A stretch of DNA of 64,000 nt from Butyricimonas virosa (lineage in GTDB: Bacteria > Bacteroidota > Bacteroidia > Bacteroidales > Marinifilaceae). Where the stretch lies: the NCBI RefSeq assembly GCF_025148635.1, contig NZ_CP102269.1, forward strand, positions 3,286,001-3,350,000, read 5' to 3'. Under the pieces are notes generated by a model. The model searched no databases and was not told where the DNA came from. It saw nothing but the letters and a program-made list of their open reading frames with translations. The translations under genes were made by a program, and so were the position numbers. Positions 1-7,086 of this stretch are shown here, piece after piece. Every line of letters begins with the position of its first letter. The stretch's first letter is position 1.

Positions 1-1615
1 TCACGAATTTCAATTGTGACGGGTGTTTTTTATACAAGAGCGATGTGATAATGGCATTCAAGCCCACGGATTTACCTTGTCCCGTGGCTCCGGCTACCAG
101 CAAATGGGGCATTTTTGCCAGATCGAACGTGTAAGGTTCATTCGAGATGGTTCGTCCCAGTGCTACCGGAAGGGCATATTTGGATTCTTGGAATTTCTTG
201 GATGCGATGATTCCCCGCATGGAAACGACTTCCGGATTCTGGTTCGGCACTTCAATACCGATGGTTCCGGCTCCGGGGATCGGGGCAATGATTCGTATGC
301 CTAAGGCTGACAAGCTTAACGCAATGTCATCTTCGAGGTTTTTGATTTTCGAGATTTTTATACCGGGAGCGGGGACAATTTCGTATAACGTGACAGTTGG
401 CCCGATGGTCGCTTTGATCTTGGTGATCTCTATTTTATAATGGCGCAATGTCTCGATAATCGTGTTTTTATTCTCTTCGAGTTCTTCTGCTGTTACTTTT
501 TGTGAACCGGAAGAGTGTTCTTCCAGTAATTCCAGCGGGGGATATTGATAATTCGATAAATCGAGAGTCGGGTCGTACTCCGTGTCCGGCATCAAGTTTT
601 TGGTTAATTGCTCTTCCAGCTTGTCTGCTATAACGGTCAATTCGATATCGTCATTGGTGAGCGGGGGAGTATCTTCTCTGTGTTCATCTTGATTTTCGGG
701 GTTCTTGTCCACGGATAAATCGAAGTGATGTTCTGTCGGGAATTCCTCTTCCGGATCATGTAATTCCAGTTTTTCTGATTCATCCGGATCGGTCGTGTCA
801 AACTCGTGACGGGGGAAAAGTTCATCTTCAACAGGCGGAACCGTTTCGATATCCAATTTCTCTTTTTCTTCGGTATCAATGTCCTCTTCTTTTTCTTGCA
901 GGTCTTCCGGCTCTTCTGTTTTTGCTATTTCTTCTCGTTTCCGGGCAAGAGCGGCTTCTCGTGCCAAGGCCCTTTCTTCCTTGAGTTGAGCCCGATGAGC
1001 GAAGTAATTCTTGATCATGGTCACGCATTTGTTGAAAGCGTTTTCGAAGCCAAAGAAAAGAATGGCTGCAAACGAAACAATCAACAGGAAGAACGAGCCA
1101 ATCTCTCCGATAAACGAGTTAAGCCAAAAACACACGAAATAACCGTGAGCCCCGCCTGGGAATACATATCCTGTGGGTAAAAACGTGAAAATATATCCCA
1201 ATAGCAAGGAGAACCAGATGATTAGGACAAAGCTGATGATAATTTTTTTCCCAAATTTCTTGATGTTCCGTCCGGCAATACGTAGTCCGATGATAAACAG
1301 TAAGTAGCAGAATATGAATGACGAAATTCCGAACCACCGGTTTATGAGCAAATCGGAAAGAAACGCTCCTAGTTTGCGTCCCGGGTTTCCGACGACAATA
1401 TCCGGGTTGGTCATTAATTCCCGGGTCTCTTTATCGATCAGACTTTGGTCCATGCCACCGGTGAAAAAGAAACCGACGAGGGACACCAGCAGGTAAATGG
1501 AAAATAGCATAAAAATCAACCCAACAACTACACGTGTCCGGGGATCCTTCAGAAAATCGAAGGAATAGGGAGTACGTGTTTTACCACTCTTTTTATTGTT
1601 TATACGTGTTATCAT
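1..1615 (-). CDS. ftsK: DNA translocase FtsK, N-terminal part (cut by window edge)
   Basis: Septal DNA pump that moves chromosome ends through the closing division site. Reading from an ATG at 1615 on the minus strand gives a basic N-terminus, several hydrophobic membrane segments within about residues 30-200, a long acidic Glu/Asp-rich linker, and then the start of the FtsK motor. The Walker A sequence GATGQGKS is visible, with the lysine at about residue 515. The frame stays open to base 1, so the rest of the motor and any gamma domain lie outside the window. A TAnnTTTG-like -7 element lies just upstream. It is transcribed away from the protease gene next to it. Confidence 0.95.
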   Translation of the reverse strand, partial: MITRINNKKSGKTRTPYSFDFLKDPRTRVVVGLIFMLFSIYLLVSLVGFFFTGGMDQSLIDKETRELMTNPDIVVGNPGRKLGAFLSDLLINRWFGISSFIFCYLLFIIGLRIAGRNIKKFGKKIIISFVLIIWFSLLLGYIFTFLPTGYVFPGGAHGYFVCFWLNSFIGEIGSFFLLIVSFAAILFFGFENAFNKCVTMIKNYFAHRAQLKEERALAREAALARKREEIAKTEEPEDLQEKEEDIDTEEKEKLDIETVPPVEDELFPRHEFDTTDPDESEKLELHDPEEEFPTEHHFDLSVDKNPENQDEHREDTPPLTNDDIELTVIADKLEEQLTKNLMPDTEYDPTLDLSNYQYPPLELLEEHSSGSQKVTAEELEENKNTIIETLRHYKIEITKIKATIGPTVTLYEIVPAPGIKISKIKNLEDDIALSLSALGIRIIAPIPGAGTIGIEVPNQNPEVVSMRGIIASKKFQESKYALPVALGRTISNEPYTFDLAKMPHLLVAGATGQGKSVGLNAIITSLLYKKHPSQLKFV

Positions 1616-1644
1616 GTAAATTGAAATTATCGAAATCGCAGGTA

Positions 1645-1652
1645 CAAATATA
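1645..1652 (-). promoter_or_regulatory. -7 box for ftsK
   Basis: The minus strand reads TATATTTG, a match to the Bacteroidetes primary-sigma -7 consensus TAnnTTTG, 30 bases before the ftsK ATG. I found no clear -33 TTTG at the usual 19-21 base spacing. Confidence 0.5.
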
Positions 1653-1832
1653 CAAAATGTAAAATTTAGAATTTAGGATTTGGAATGAAAAGATTTTGGC
1701 ACGCCTCAAAACATAGTTAAGGTATATTAATTAAGAATTTCTTAATAGTCAGTTGGCAAGGATATTGCTAATATTGTAATATACAAACAAAATGTGGACA
1801 CTTTACGTTTAATCTATAAAGAAGATAAAGAT

Positions 1833-3308
1833 ATGACAATGAGAAAATCATTTTTAAATTTAGGACTGGGGGTTGTTGGCGGTTGCCTTGCTTTCGTGGC
1901 GATAGATACCATTCGAGGGGAAAGCGCTGCACCGGTTTCACAATTGGAAATTGCATCTCCTGCAGCGGTTCGTCCTGTTTCACTTGCGTCTAACACGGCT
2001 CTTCCTGTTGGGGGAGCGGGTAGCGTGGATTTGAGGGAGGCTGCCAAAAAGACAGTTCCGGCTGTTGTTCATGTCAAAACAGTACAAATGGGACGGGAAT
2101 ATATAGGTAACCCTCTATTGGAATTTTTCTACGGTTATGCCCCGCGTACACGAGAAACCCCGCAAAGAATGGGTATCGGGTCGGGTGTAATTGTCTCAGA
2201 GGACGGGTATATTATCACGAATAATCACGTGATCGACAAGAGCGACAAGATTACGGTGACTTTAGATAACAAGACGGAATACGAGGCCAAGGTGATCGGA
2301 ACAGATCCGAGCACGGATATCGCTTTATTAAAAGTAGAAGCAAACGGACTTCCTTATCTGGAGTACGCGAATTCGGATGACGTGGAGTTGGGAGAGTGGG
2401 TTTTGGCCGTGGGTAACCCGTATAATTTAACCTCAACGGTTACAGCGGGAATTATCAGTGCCAAAGCGAGAGAGTTGGGAATAAACCGGAGCCAAATGAG
2501 TCTGGAATCATTCTTACAGACAGATGCTGCCGTGAACCCCGGTAACAGTGGGGGAGCGTTGGTGAATGCCAAGGGAGAGTTGATTGGGATCAATACGGCA
2601 ATTGAATCCCCGACAGGCTCTTACTCGGGTTACTCGTTTGCCGTGCCTTCGAATATTGCTCGTAAAGTTGTCGGGGATTTGAAGGAGTTCGGTACGGTTC
2701 AGAGAGCGATGATGGGAATATCCATGTGGAGAGACGAGTTGACGCCTGCCGTGGCGAAAGAACTGGGAACGGATGAAGTGAGCGGAATATATGTATATGA
2801 CGTGATACCTAACGGGGCGGCAGCTAAAGCCGGAATAAAGAAAGGAGATGTAATCAAACGTATTAATGGTATCGAGATAAAGACAAGACCGGAATTCCAG
2901 GGCCAATTGGCTAAATATCACCCGGGAGCGACTATTTCCGTGACCGTGAGTCGTGGAGGAAAATTAAAAGATTTGGATGTGGTACTCCAGAATACGTATG
3001 GTGATGTTGCCTTGGTAGATAAGAATTATACCGGAATACTGGGAGCCACGGTGGAGCCGTTGAGTCGGGAGGACCGTTATCGCTATCGTTTGAACGGGGG
3101 AGTGAAAATTATAGATATAAAGAATGGCCCCTTTAAAGCGATTGGTTTGGATGAAGGATACATTATCGTGAAAATTAATAACACGGTGATTTATGATAAA
3201 GACGATTTGGTACGGGCGCTGAAAGCGGCAGAAAATGAGGGTGTTCTTGTGACAACTATCTCGCCGCGAGGACGTGTCGAGTACTACGCTTTATCTTTAC
3301 AGAATTAA
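1833..3308 (+). CDS. degP: Do/DegP (HtrA) family periplasmic serine protease
   Basis: Envelope quality-control protease of the trypsin fold with two PDZ domains. The start is taken at the ATG giving MTMRKSF; an upstream in-frame GTG at 1794 would add 13 residues before the signal segment and is unlikely. An N-terminal hydrophobic segment (about residues 8-25) is a signal peptide or anchor. The catalytic triad is visible: His132 in NNHVID, Asp162 in STDIALL and Ser239 in NPGNSGGAL. The first PDZ covers about residues 300-385 and the second about 395-485. At 491 residues it has the normal length for a two-PDZ Do protease. It stands alone between ftsK and rpoD. Confidence 0.95.
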   Translation: MTMRKSFLNLGLGVVGGCLAFVAIDTIRGESAAPVSQLEIASPAAVRPVSLASNTALPVGGAGSVDLREAAKKTVPAVVHVKTVQMGREYIGNPLLEFFYGYAPRTRETPQRMGIGSGVIVSEDGYIITNNHVIDKSDKITVTLDNKTEYEAKVIGTDPSTDIALLKVEANGLPYLEYANSDDVELGEWVLAVGNPYNLTSTVTAGIISAKARELGINRSQMSLESFLQTDAAVNPGNSGGALVNAKGELIGINTAIESPTGSYSGYSFAVPSNIARKVVGDLKEFGTVQRAMMGISMWRDELTPAVAKELGTDEVSGIYVYDVIPNGAAAKAGIKKGDVIKRINGIEIKTRPEFQGQLAKYHPGATISVTVSRGGKLKDLDVVLQNTYGDVALVDKNYTGILGATVEPLSREDRYRYRLNGGVKIIDIKNGPFKAIGLDEGYIIVKINNTVIYDKDDLVRALKAAENEGVLVTTISPRGRVEYYALSLQN

Positions 3309-3345
3309 AAAACGTTAATATTGGAAAGGTGTCGATTTTAACATA

Positions 3346-3375
3346 TTGGTTTATGGATAAATTGTTCTACCTTTG
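3346..3375 (+). promoter_or_regulatory. Primary-sigma promoter of rpoD
   Basis: A -33 element TATTG(G), with the TTG at 3346-3348, is followed after 19 bases by TACCTTTG at 3368-3375. This matches the Bacteroidetes form TTTG-N19-TAnnTTTG. The box ends 31 bases before the rpoD ATG. Confidence 0.7.
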
Positions 3376-3406
3376 CGACATATTTGGGGGAGAATATTAG
3401 AAGACT

Positions 3407-4267
3407 ATGAGACAGCTAAAGATAACAAAATCTATAACGAACAGAGAGAGTGCTTCTCTTGACAAGTACTTGCAAGAGATTGGTAAGGAGGATTTGATTA
3501 CGGTTGAAGAGGAAGTTGAGCTTGCCCAACGAATCCGGAAAGGAGATCAACGGGCTTTGGAGAAACTGACTCGGGCAAACCTTCGTTTCGTGGTATCTGT
3601 TGCAAAACAATACCAGAATCAGGGGTTAAGCCTTCCGGACCTTATCAACGAGGGGAATTTGGGTTTGATTAAAGCGGCAGAGAAGTTTGACGAAACGAGG
3701 GGATTCAAATTTATTTCCTATGCCGTATGGTGGATTCGCCAATCTATCCTGCAAGCATTGGCAGAACAATCGCGTATCGTGCGTTTGCCCTTGAATCAAG
3801 TTGGATCTTTGAATAAAATCAATAAAGCATTTTCTCGTTTCGAGCAGGAGCATGAGCGTCGCCCTTCACCGGAAGAGTTGGCAGAGACTTTAGATTTACC
3901 GGCTGAAAAAGTTGCCGATACATTGAGAGTGTCTGGCCGCCATATTTCCGTGGATGCACCTTTCGTTGAGGGGGAGGACAACAGCTTGCTTGACGTATTA
4001 GTAAACGATGATTCTCCCGTTGCGGATAAGACGTTGATTAACGAGTCTTTGTCAACGGAAGTTGAGAGAGCATTGGCCACGTTGACCGAAAGAGAACGCG
4101 ATATTATTCGTTTGTTTTTCGGCATTAATTGTCAAGAGATGACCTTGGAAGAAATTGGTGAGAAGTTCGGGTTAACCCGCGAACGTGTTCGCCAAATCAA
4201 GGAAAAGGCTATTCGCCGTCTGCGACACTCTTCCAGAAGTAAGCTACTAAAAACTTATCTAGGATAA
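3407..4267 (+). CDS. rpoD: RNA polymerase primary sigma factor (sigma-70, RpoD/SigA type)
   Basis: Directs RNA polymerase to housekeeping promoters. At 286 residues it has the short Bacteroidetes form that lacks the long region 1.1. Region 1.2 (SLDKYLQEIG), region 2 (NLRFVVSVAKQYQNQGL; FKFISYAVWWIRQSI), region 3 (VDAPFVEGEDNSLLD) and region 4 with its helix-turn-helix (TLEEIGEKFGLTRERVRQIK) follow in order. It has its own promoter and a perfect intrinsic terminator, so it is monocistronic. Confidence 0.97.
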   Translation: MRQLKITKSITNRESASLDKYLQEIGKEDLITVEEEVELAQRIRKGDQRALEKLTRANLRFVVSVAKQYQNQGLSLPDLINEGNLGLIKAAEKFDETRGFKFISYAVWWIRQSILQALAEQSRIVRLPLNQVGSLNKINKAFSRFEQEHERRPSPEELAETLDLPAEKVADTLRVSGRHISVDAPFVEGEDNSLLDVLVNDDSPVADKTLINESLSTEVERALATLTERERDIIRLFFGINCQEMTLEEIGEKFGLTRERVRQIKEKAIRRLRHSSRSKLLKTYLG

Positions 4268-4270
4268 ATT

Positions 4271-4296
4271 AAAAAGCGCCGATTGGCGCTTTTTTT
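4271..4296 (+). terminator. Intrinsic terminator of rpoD
   Basis: The arms AAAAAGCGCC and GGCGCTTTTT are separated by a four-base loop and followed by a T run, immediately after the rpoD stop codon. Confidence 0.93.
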
Positions 4297-4419
4297 ATGT
4301 TTTTATTGACCTGTTATTGACAGCGTTTCCGTTAATAGGTCAAGAGTATTGACAGTTTCACTTTACGTTATAAATCTAATGCACATAGAGAGGTCGTCTA
4401 ACAAGTCTTATCCAGTGTT

Positions 4420-4515
4420 AAAACTACCCCCTCCAGCTCCCCCTTATACAGGGGGAGAGTTGATTACCAAGCGGTTTCTCCCCCTGTGTAAGGGGGAGTT
4501 AGTGGGGGTAGTTTT
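4420..4515. repeat. Long imperfect palindrome (MITE/REP-like element)
   Basis: Two 39-base arms (4420-4458 and 4477-4515) are inverted copies matching at 35 of 39 positions around an 18-base spacer. The arms start AAAACTACCCCC and contain CTCCCCCTTA and CAGGGGGAGA, so each arm is itself partly self-complementary. The element lies between the rpoD terminator and the 3' end of a convergent gene and carries no coding sequence. It looks like a non-autonomous mobile or REP-type palindrome; copy number elsewhere cannot be judged here. Confidence 0.7.
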
Positions 4516-4565
4516 TCAAAATTGACTTTTTGGACAATCCCTCCTAAAATCAGCTTCTTCCCGTT

Positions 4566-5210
4566 TTACGCGGTTGTTATTTTCACGTGTTGGGAGGGAG
4601 AGGCCAGGTAACCATTTTCTGAAGTGGCGAAAAGATAGACGTTACAATTTTCCACCGTCCAGATCTCGGGTAATTCGATCGAGGTTACCCCCGATTCTCC
4701 CCGCGCTCTTAATGATACGATTCCGCTGAGATTTGTCTTTGTTTCGAGGATGGATGCGTAGAGAAGATCCTTCGGGTCGCTGTTCAGCAACGAGTTCGAC
4801 TGTGCTTCTTGTTGGAACACGAGCATCCTGCCGTCGGCGTTGTACGTTACCGTGACTTCGAAGAAACAGGGCAGTTTACCGCCCGATACCTGTAGCTTCT
4901 CGAGGTCAATCGTGGCCTCGTAGTTTTCATCCACTTCCACGAAGTTTTTGTTTGCTCTCACGAACTCGTTCGACGAGGAACGCCCCTTCGCTTTTTCTGG
5001 GAAACCGGTTCGAGTCGTTTCGATTAGTACCCGTGCTAATTGTACAAGCATCGTGAAGGTTGCTCGATGACGAAGTTGTTTCGGGGTTTTCGCGTTTTTC
5101 ACGTGTGCGACTTTCGCCCGGGCGAATGTTTTACCGTGCATGATGTAATATGTTACATTTCCCACGGATTTTCTCAATTTTTCAGCCATTGGCGCTTGAT
5201 ATTCTGCCAT
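4566..5210 (-). CDS. DUF6266-type protein of unknown function
   Basis: A 214-residue protein with no signal peptide or membrane segment. The N-terminal part contains the motif GNVTYYIMHGKTFAR, followed by a basic stretch and KTPKQLRHR, which is typical of the Bacteroidetes DUF6266 family as I remember it. The rest looks like beta-rich, possibly Ig-like, sequence ending SQHVKITTA. Its function is unknown; family members often occur in several copies per genome. A related gene lies divergently about 340 bases away. The family assignment rests on motif recall, not on a search. Confidence 0.7.
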   Translation of the reverse strand: MAEYQAPMAEKLRKSVGNVTYYIMHGKTFARAKVAHVKNAKTPKQLRHRATFTMLVQLARVLIETTRTGFPEKAKGRSSSNEFVRANKNFVEVDENYEATIDLEKLQVSGGKLPCFFEVTVTYNADGRMLVFQQEAQSNSLLNSDPKDLLYASILETKTNLSGIVSLRARGESGVTSIELPEIWTVENCNVYLFATSENGYLASPSQHVKITTA

Positions 5211-5383
5211 AACTTTTAGGTTTTAAGTGATTATTAATTTGAAAGGATCCTTTCTTATATAATATAGGAAATGGTTTTAATACCCCGGTTGTAAAAGTTA
5301 AATAATGTTAGATACATTGATTCGCTAGCATCGTGTAGATCGGTGTATTTGTAATATGCTGTTTGCTCGTTGTTTGGCTAGGG

Positions 5384-5416
5384 TTTCTCCGTACTTTCTC
5401 CGTGCTTTCTCCGTGT
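5384..5416. repeat. Three tandem 11-bp repeats
   Basis: Three consecutive copies of TTTCTCCGT(A/G)(C/T), each exactly 11 bases. Close to one helical turn per unit, so a bound protein would meet them on the same face of the DNA. They sit in the shared upstream region of two divergent DUF6266-type genes. Confidence 0.75.
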
Positions 5417-5460
5417 CACTTGCGAGTGACGCTAGAAAAATATTTGTTTGAGAAAGGGGG

Positions 5461-5468
5461 TATTTTTG
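5461..5468 (+). promoter_or_regulatory. -7 box for the rightward DUF6266-type gene
   Basis: TATTTTTG matches TAnnTTTG. TTTG tetramers lie upstream at 5443 and 5447, but at shorter spacing than the usual 19-21, so the -33 element is unclear. Confidence 0.4.
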
Positions 5469-5550
5469 TCCAAAACTATATTTTAAGATAGAGAGAGGGT
5501 AGCATGACGAGAGGGAATTCAAATATTTCATGAATAAAAAAAAGAGAATT

Positions 5551-6180
5551 ATGGCAAAAGTGGGAAATTGTTTAGGAGGTTTTTCCGGGAAAATCGGGAA
5601 TGTAGTTTATTATTATTGTAACGGGAATTTGTACGCACGGCGTCGACCGTATAGAAAGATGTTGGTGAGGAGCAAGAACCAGCAATTATGGCAGAATCGT
5701 TTCAGTGCCTGTATTTCGTTCTATCGTTCATTGAATGGAGTTTGCTTGAAACCGATTTGGGAAAAGTTAGGTAAGTTGATGAGCGTGAATGGGCTAAATG
5801 CTTTTATCGCTTCGAATATCCAGGCTTTTAACGGGGAGATGGGCATTAGTAATTACGAGGAGATTCATTTTAGTAAAGGAGTTTTGAAGGTGCCTATGGG
5901 TTTCGAGATTAGGGAAAGAAAGGGAAACAAGGTGGAAGTGTGTTGGGATACGGGATGGCAGACTTCGCTTGATGCCGGTACGGATCGGCTTTGTGCAGGG
6001 GTGATTTATGATGACGAGCCTTTGCGTCCGTTGCTGGCAGAAAATGTGACAGGAATCCGGTCGGAAGGGATAGGAATGATCGAATTGAGGGAAGGAATTA
6101 CGAAATGTTATCACCTGTATTGTTATTTCATGTCAAGGGATGGACGGTGTTATTCCGGCGACAAGTATTTCCGGGGATAA
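5551..6180 (+). CDS. DUF6266-like protein of unknown function (divergent paralogue)
   Basis: About 209 residues starting at the ATG of MAKVGNCLGG. An in-frame ATG at 5530 would add the lysine-rich peptide MNKKKRI, which looks like a mistranslated ribosome-binding region, so the later start is preferred. The motif GKIGNVVYYYCNGNLYARR near residue 15 parallels GNVTYYIMHGKTFAR in the leftward neighbour, so the two are probably distant paralogues. The remainder is beta-rich with no clear catalytic motif, signal peptide or membrane segment. The pairing as divergent genes suggests a shared control region. Function is unknown. Confidence 0.65.
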   Translation: MAKVGNCLGGFSGKIGNVVYYYCNGNLYARRRPYRKMLVRSKNQQLWQNRFSACISFYRSLNGVCLKPIWEKLGKLMSVNGLNAFIASNIQAFNGEMGISNYEEIHFSKGVLKVPMGFEIRERKGNKVEVCWDTGWQTSLDAGTDRLCAGVIYDDEPLRPLLAENVTGIRSEGIGMIELREGITKCYHLYCYFMSRDGRCYSGDKYFRG

Positions 6181-6304
6181 GGGAAAGGCGGTTTGCGGCG
6201 TGTTGACGAAAAGGGGGCGAGGGAACGTCACATGTTCCCTTGCTTGTAGCGAATACTTTGAAGGTTTATAGGCCGAATGTTTGGGTGATACTGTATCTAA
6301 ATAA

Positions 6305-6370
6305 AGGACACCGTTAAAGGATGAAGTGCACCCTAAAAGTTAGACAAAAAACTTTTAGAGAGCATTTCGT
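6305..6370. mobile_element. Possible insertion-sequence end remnant
   Basis: The stretch GTGCACCCTAAAAGTTAGAC followed by a mirrored AACTTTTAG at 6350-6358 resembles the left ends of IS3-type elements of Bacteroidales as I remember them. No transposase frame or second end is visible, so at most this is a scar. Confidence 0.25.
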
Positions 6371-6430
6371 TTTTAAACAGCCTCTTTGTTTAATTAATTC
6401 GTCATAATATGAGGGATTAATTGAGGATGT

Positions 6431-6487
6431 AAATTAAACTGTGTCAGCAAGGAATAAAGTATTAACTTTGCTAACACAGTTTAAATT
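6431..6487 (-). terminator. Long hairpin after the JAMM lipoprotein operon
   Basis: Arms of 22 bases (6431-6452 and 6466-6487), each containing AAACTGTGT and AGCAA, pair almost completely around a 13-base loop. The hairpin lies just 3' of the minus-strand operon, so it is the likely terminator, though the T run after it is weak. Confidence 0.55.
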
Positions 6488-6523
6488 CCATTTTTTCATG
6501 TTTGAGAATCGAATAAATTATTT

Positions 6524-7075
6524 CTATTGATGATCCTCGTAACGATTCATAACATCAATTATGTCACCTTTATCATTTCGGATAGTGTCTTTTACCCACT
6601 TACCGGGTTTACGATGCTTATATGGAATCACGATTTTGTTTTTTTCGGCTCTGGATAATTTATCGTAATCTCGAATTCCCATGCCATGTCCAAAGGCGAC
6701 ATCAAAAATAGTTAAATCCTCCCAAAAATAGACTTTTGCGGCATACTCGCTGTAGAATATTTCCTTTTCCATATCATAAGGATACTCTACCGTGTAATAT
6801 ATCCGTTTCATGTTTTTTCTGATAATTGATGGATGAAGGTCTCTGGAAGATTTAGACACTCGCCTGTACTTGATAACAGGTTCTTTATATTCCCGATAAT
6901 AATCTCGTCCGTGTTTCAAGACCACCTGTTTCGTTAACTTGATCAATTTTTCGTCAAGCTTCTTTTTAGCTATACTATCTTTAATCACTACCGTATCTTG
7001 CTCTTGAGTGTATGCCATGTTATTAATACCCAAGAGGCAAAATACAACCAATAAAATGAATTCAAACTTTTTCAT
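6524..7075 (-). CDS. Small secreted protein, second gene of the JAMM lipoprotein operon
   Basis: A 183-residue protein I do not recognise. Residues 1-23 form a signal peptide (hydrophobic core LLVVFCLLGINNMA, then QEQD). The mature part is highly charged, with Lys/Arg/Asp/Glu and many tyrosines, and has no cysteines and no membrane segment. It starts 11 bases after the stop of the large lipoprotein gene and is almost certainly co-transcribed with it. If the lipoprotein C-terminal domain is an active JAMM-type hydrolase, this gene could encode a periplasmic partner or protective factor; that is inference from position only. A long hairpin follows its stop codon. Confidence 0.7.
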   Translation of the reverse strand: MKKFEFILLVVFCLLGINNMAYTQEQDTVVIKDSIAKKKLDEKLIKLTKQVVLKHGRDYYREYKEPVIKYRRVSKSSRDLHPSIIRKNMKRIYYTVEYPYDMEKEIFYSEYAAKVYFWEDLTIFDVAFGHGMGIRDYDKLSRAEKNKIVIPYKHRKPGKWVKDTIRNDKGDIIDVMNRYEDHQ

Positions 7076-7086
7076 CTCTATATTAT

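Larger units (their letters stand above)
5211..5550. other. Divergent intergenic region with 11-bp tandem repeats and small palindromes
   Basis: No gene is seen. The region holds a perfect 14-base palindrome GAAAGGATCCTTTC at 5241-5254, three tandem 11-base units (TTTCTCCGTAC, TTTCTCCGTGC, TTTCTCCGTGT) at 5384-5416, and directly after them the inverted repeat GTCACT-TGCG-AGTGAC at 5415-5430. A TATTTTTG -7 box for the rightward gene lies at 5461-5468. Confidence 0.6.
6181..6523. other. Intergenic region with palindromes and a possible IS scar
   Basis: No gene is seen. An inverted repeat AGGGAAC...GTTCCCT lies at 6221-6241 and could end transcription of the DUF6266-like gene. At 6333-6358 CTAAAAGTT and AACTTTTAG form a hairpin inside sequence that resembles Bacteroidales insertion-sequence ends. 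A long imperfect hairpin at 6431-6487 follows. Confidence 0.5.

Noticed and set aside
1794..1832. GTG start of the DegP frame
   Set aside because: It would place 13 polar and charged residues before the signal segment; the ATG at 1833 is the natural start.
6305..6326. GGACACC and GGATGAA, resembling the ECF promoter motif on the minus strand
   Set aside because: The boxes are only 6 bases apart instead of 15, the second box has a mismatch, and no minus-strand gene lies close downstream.
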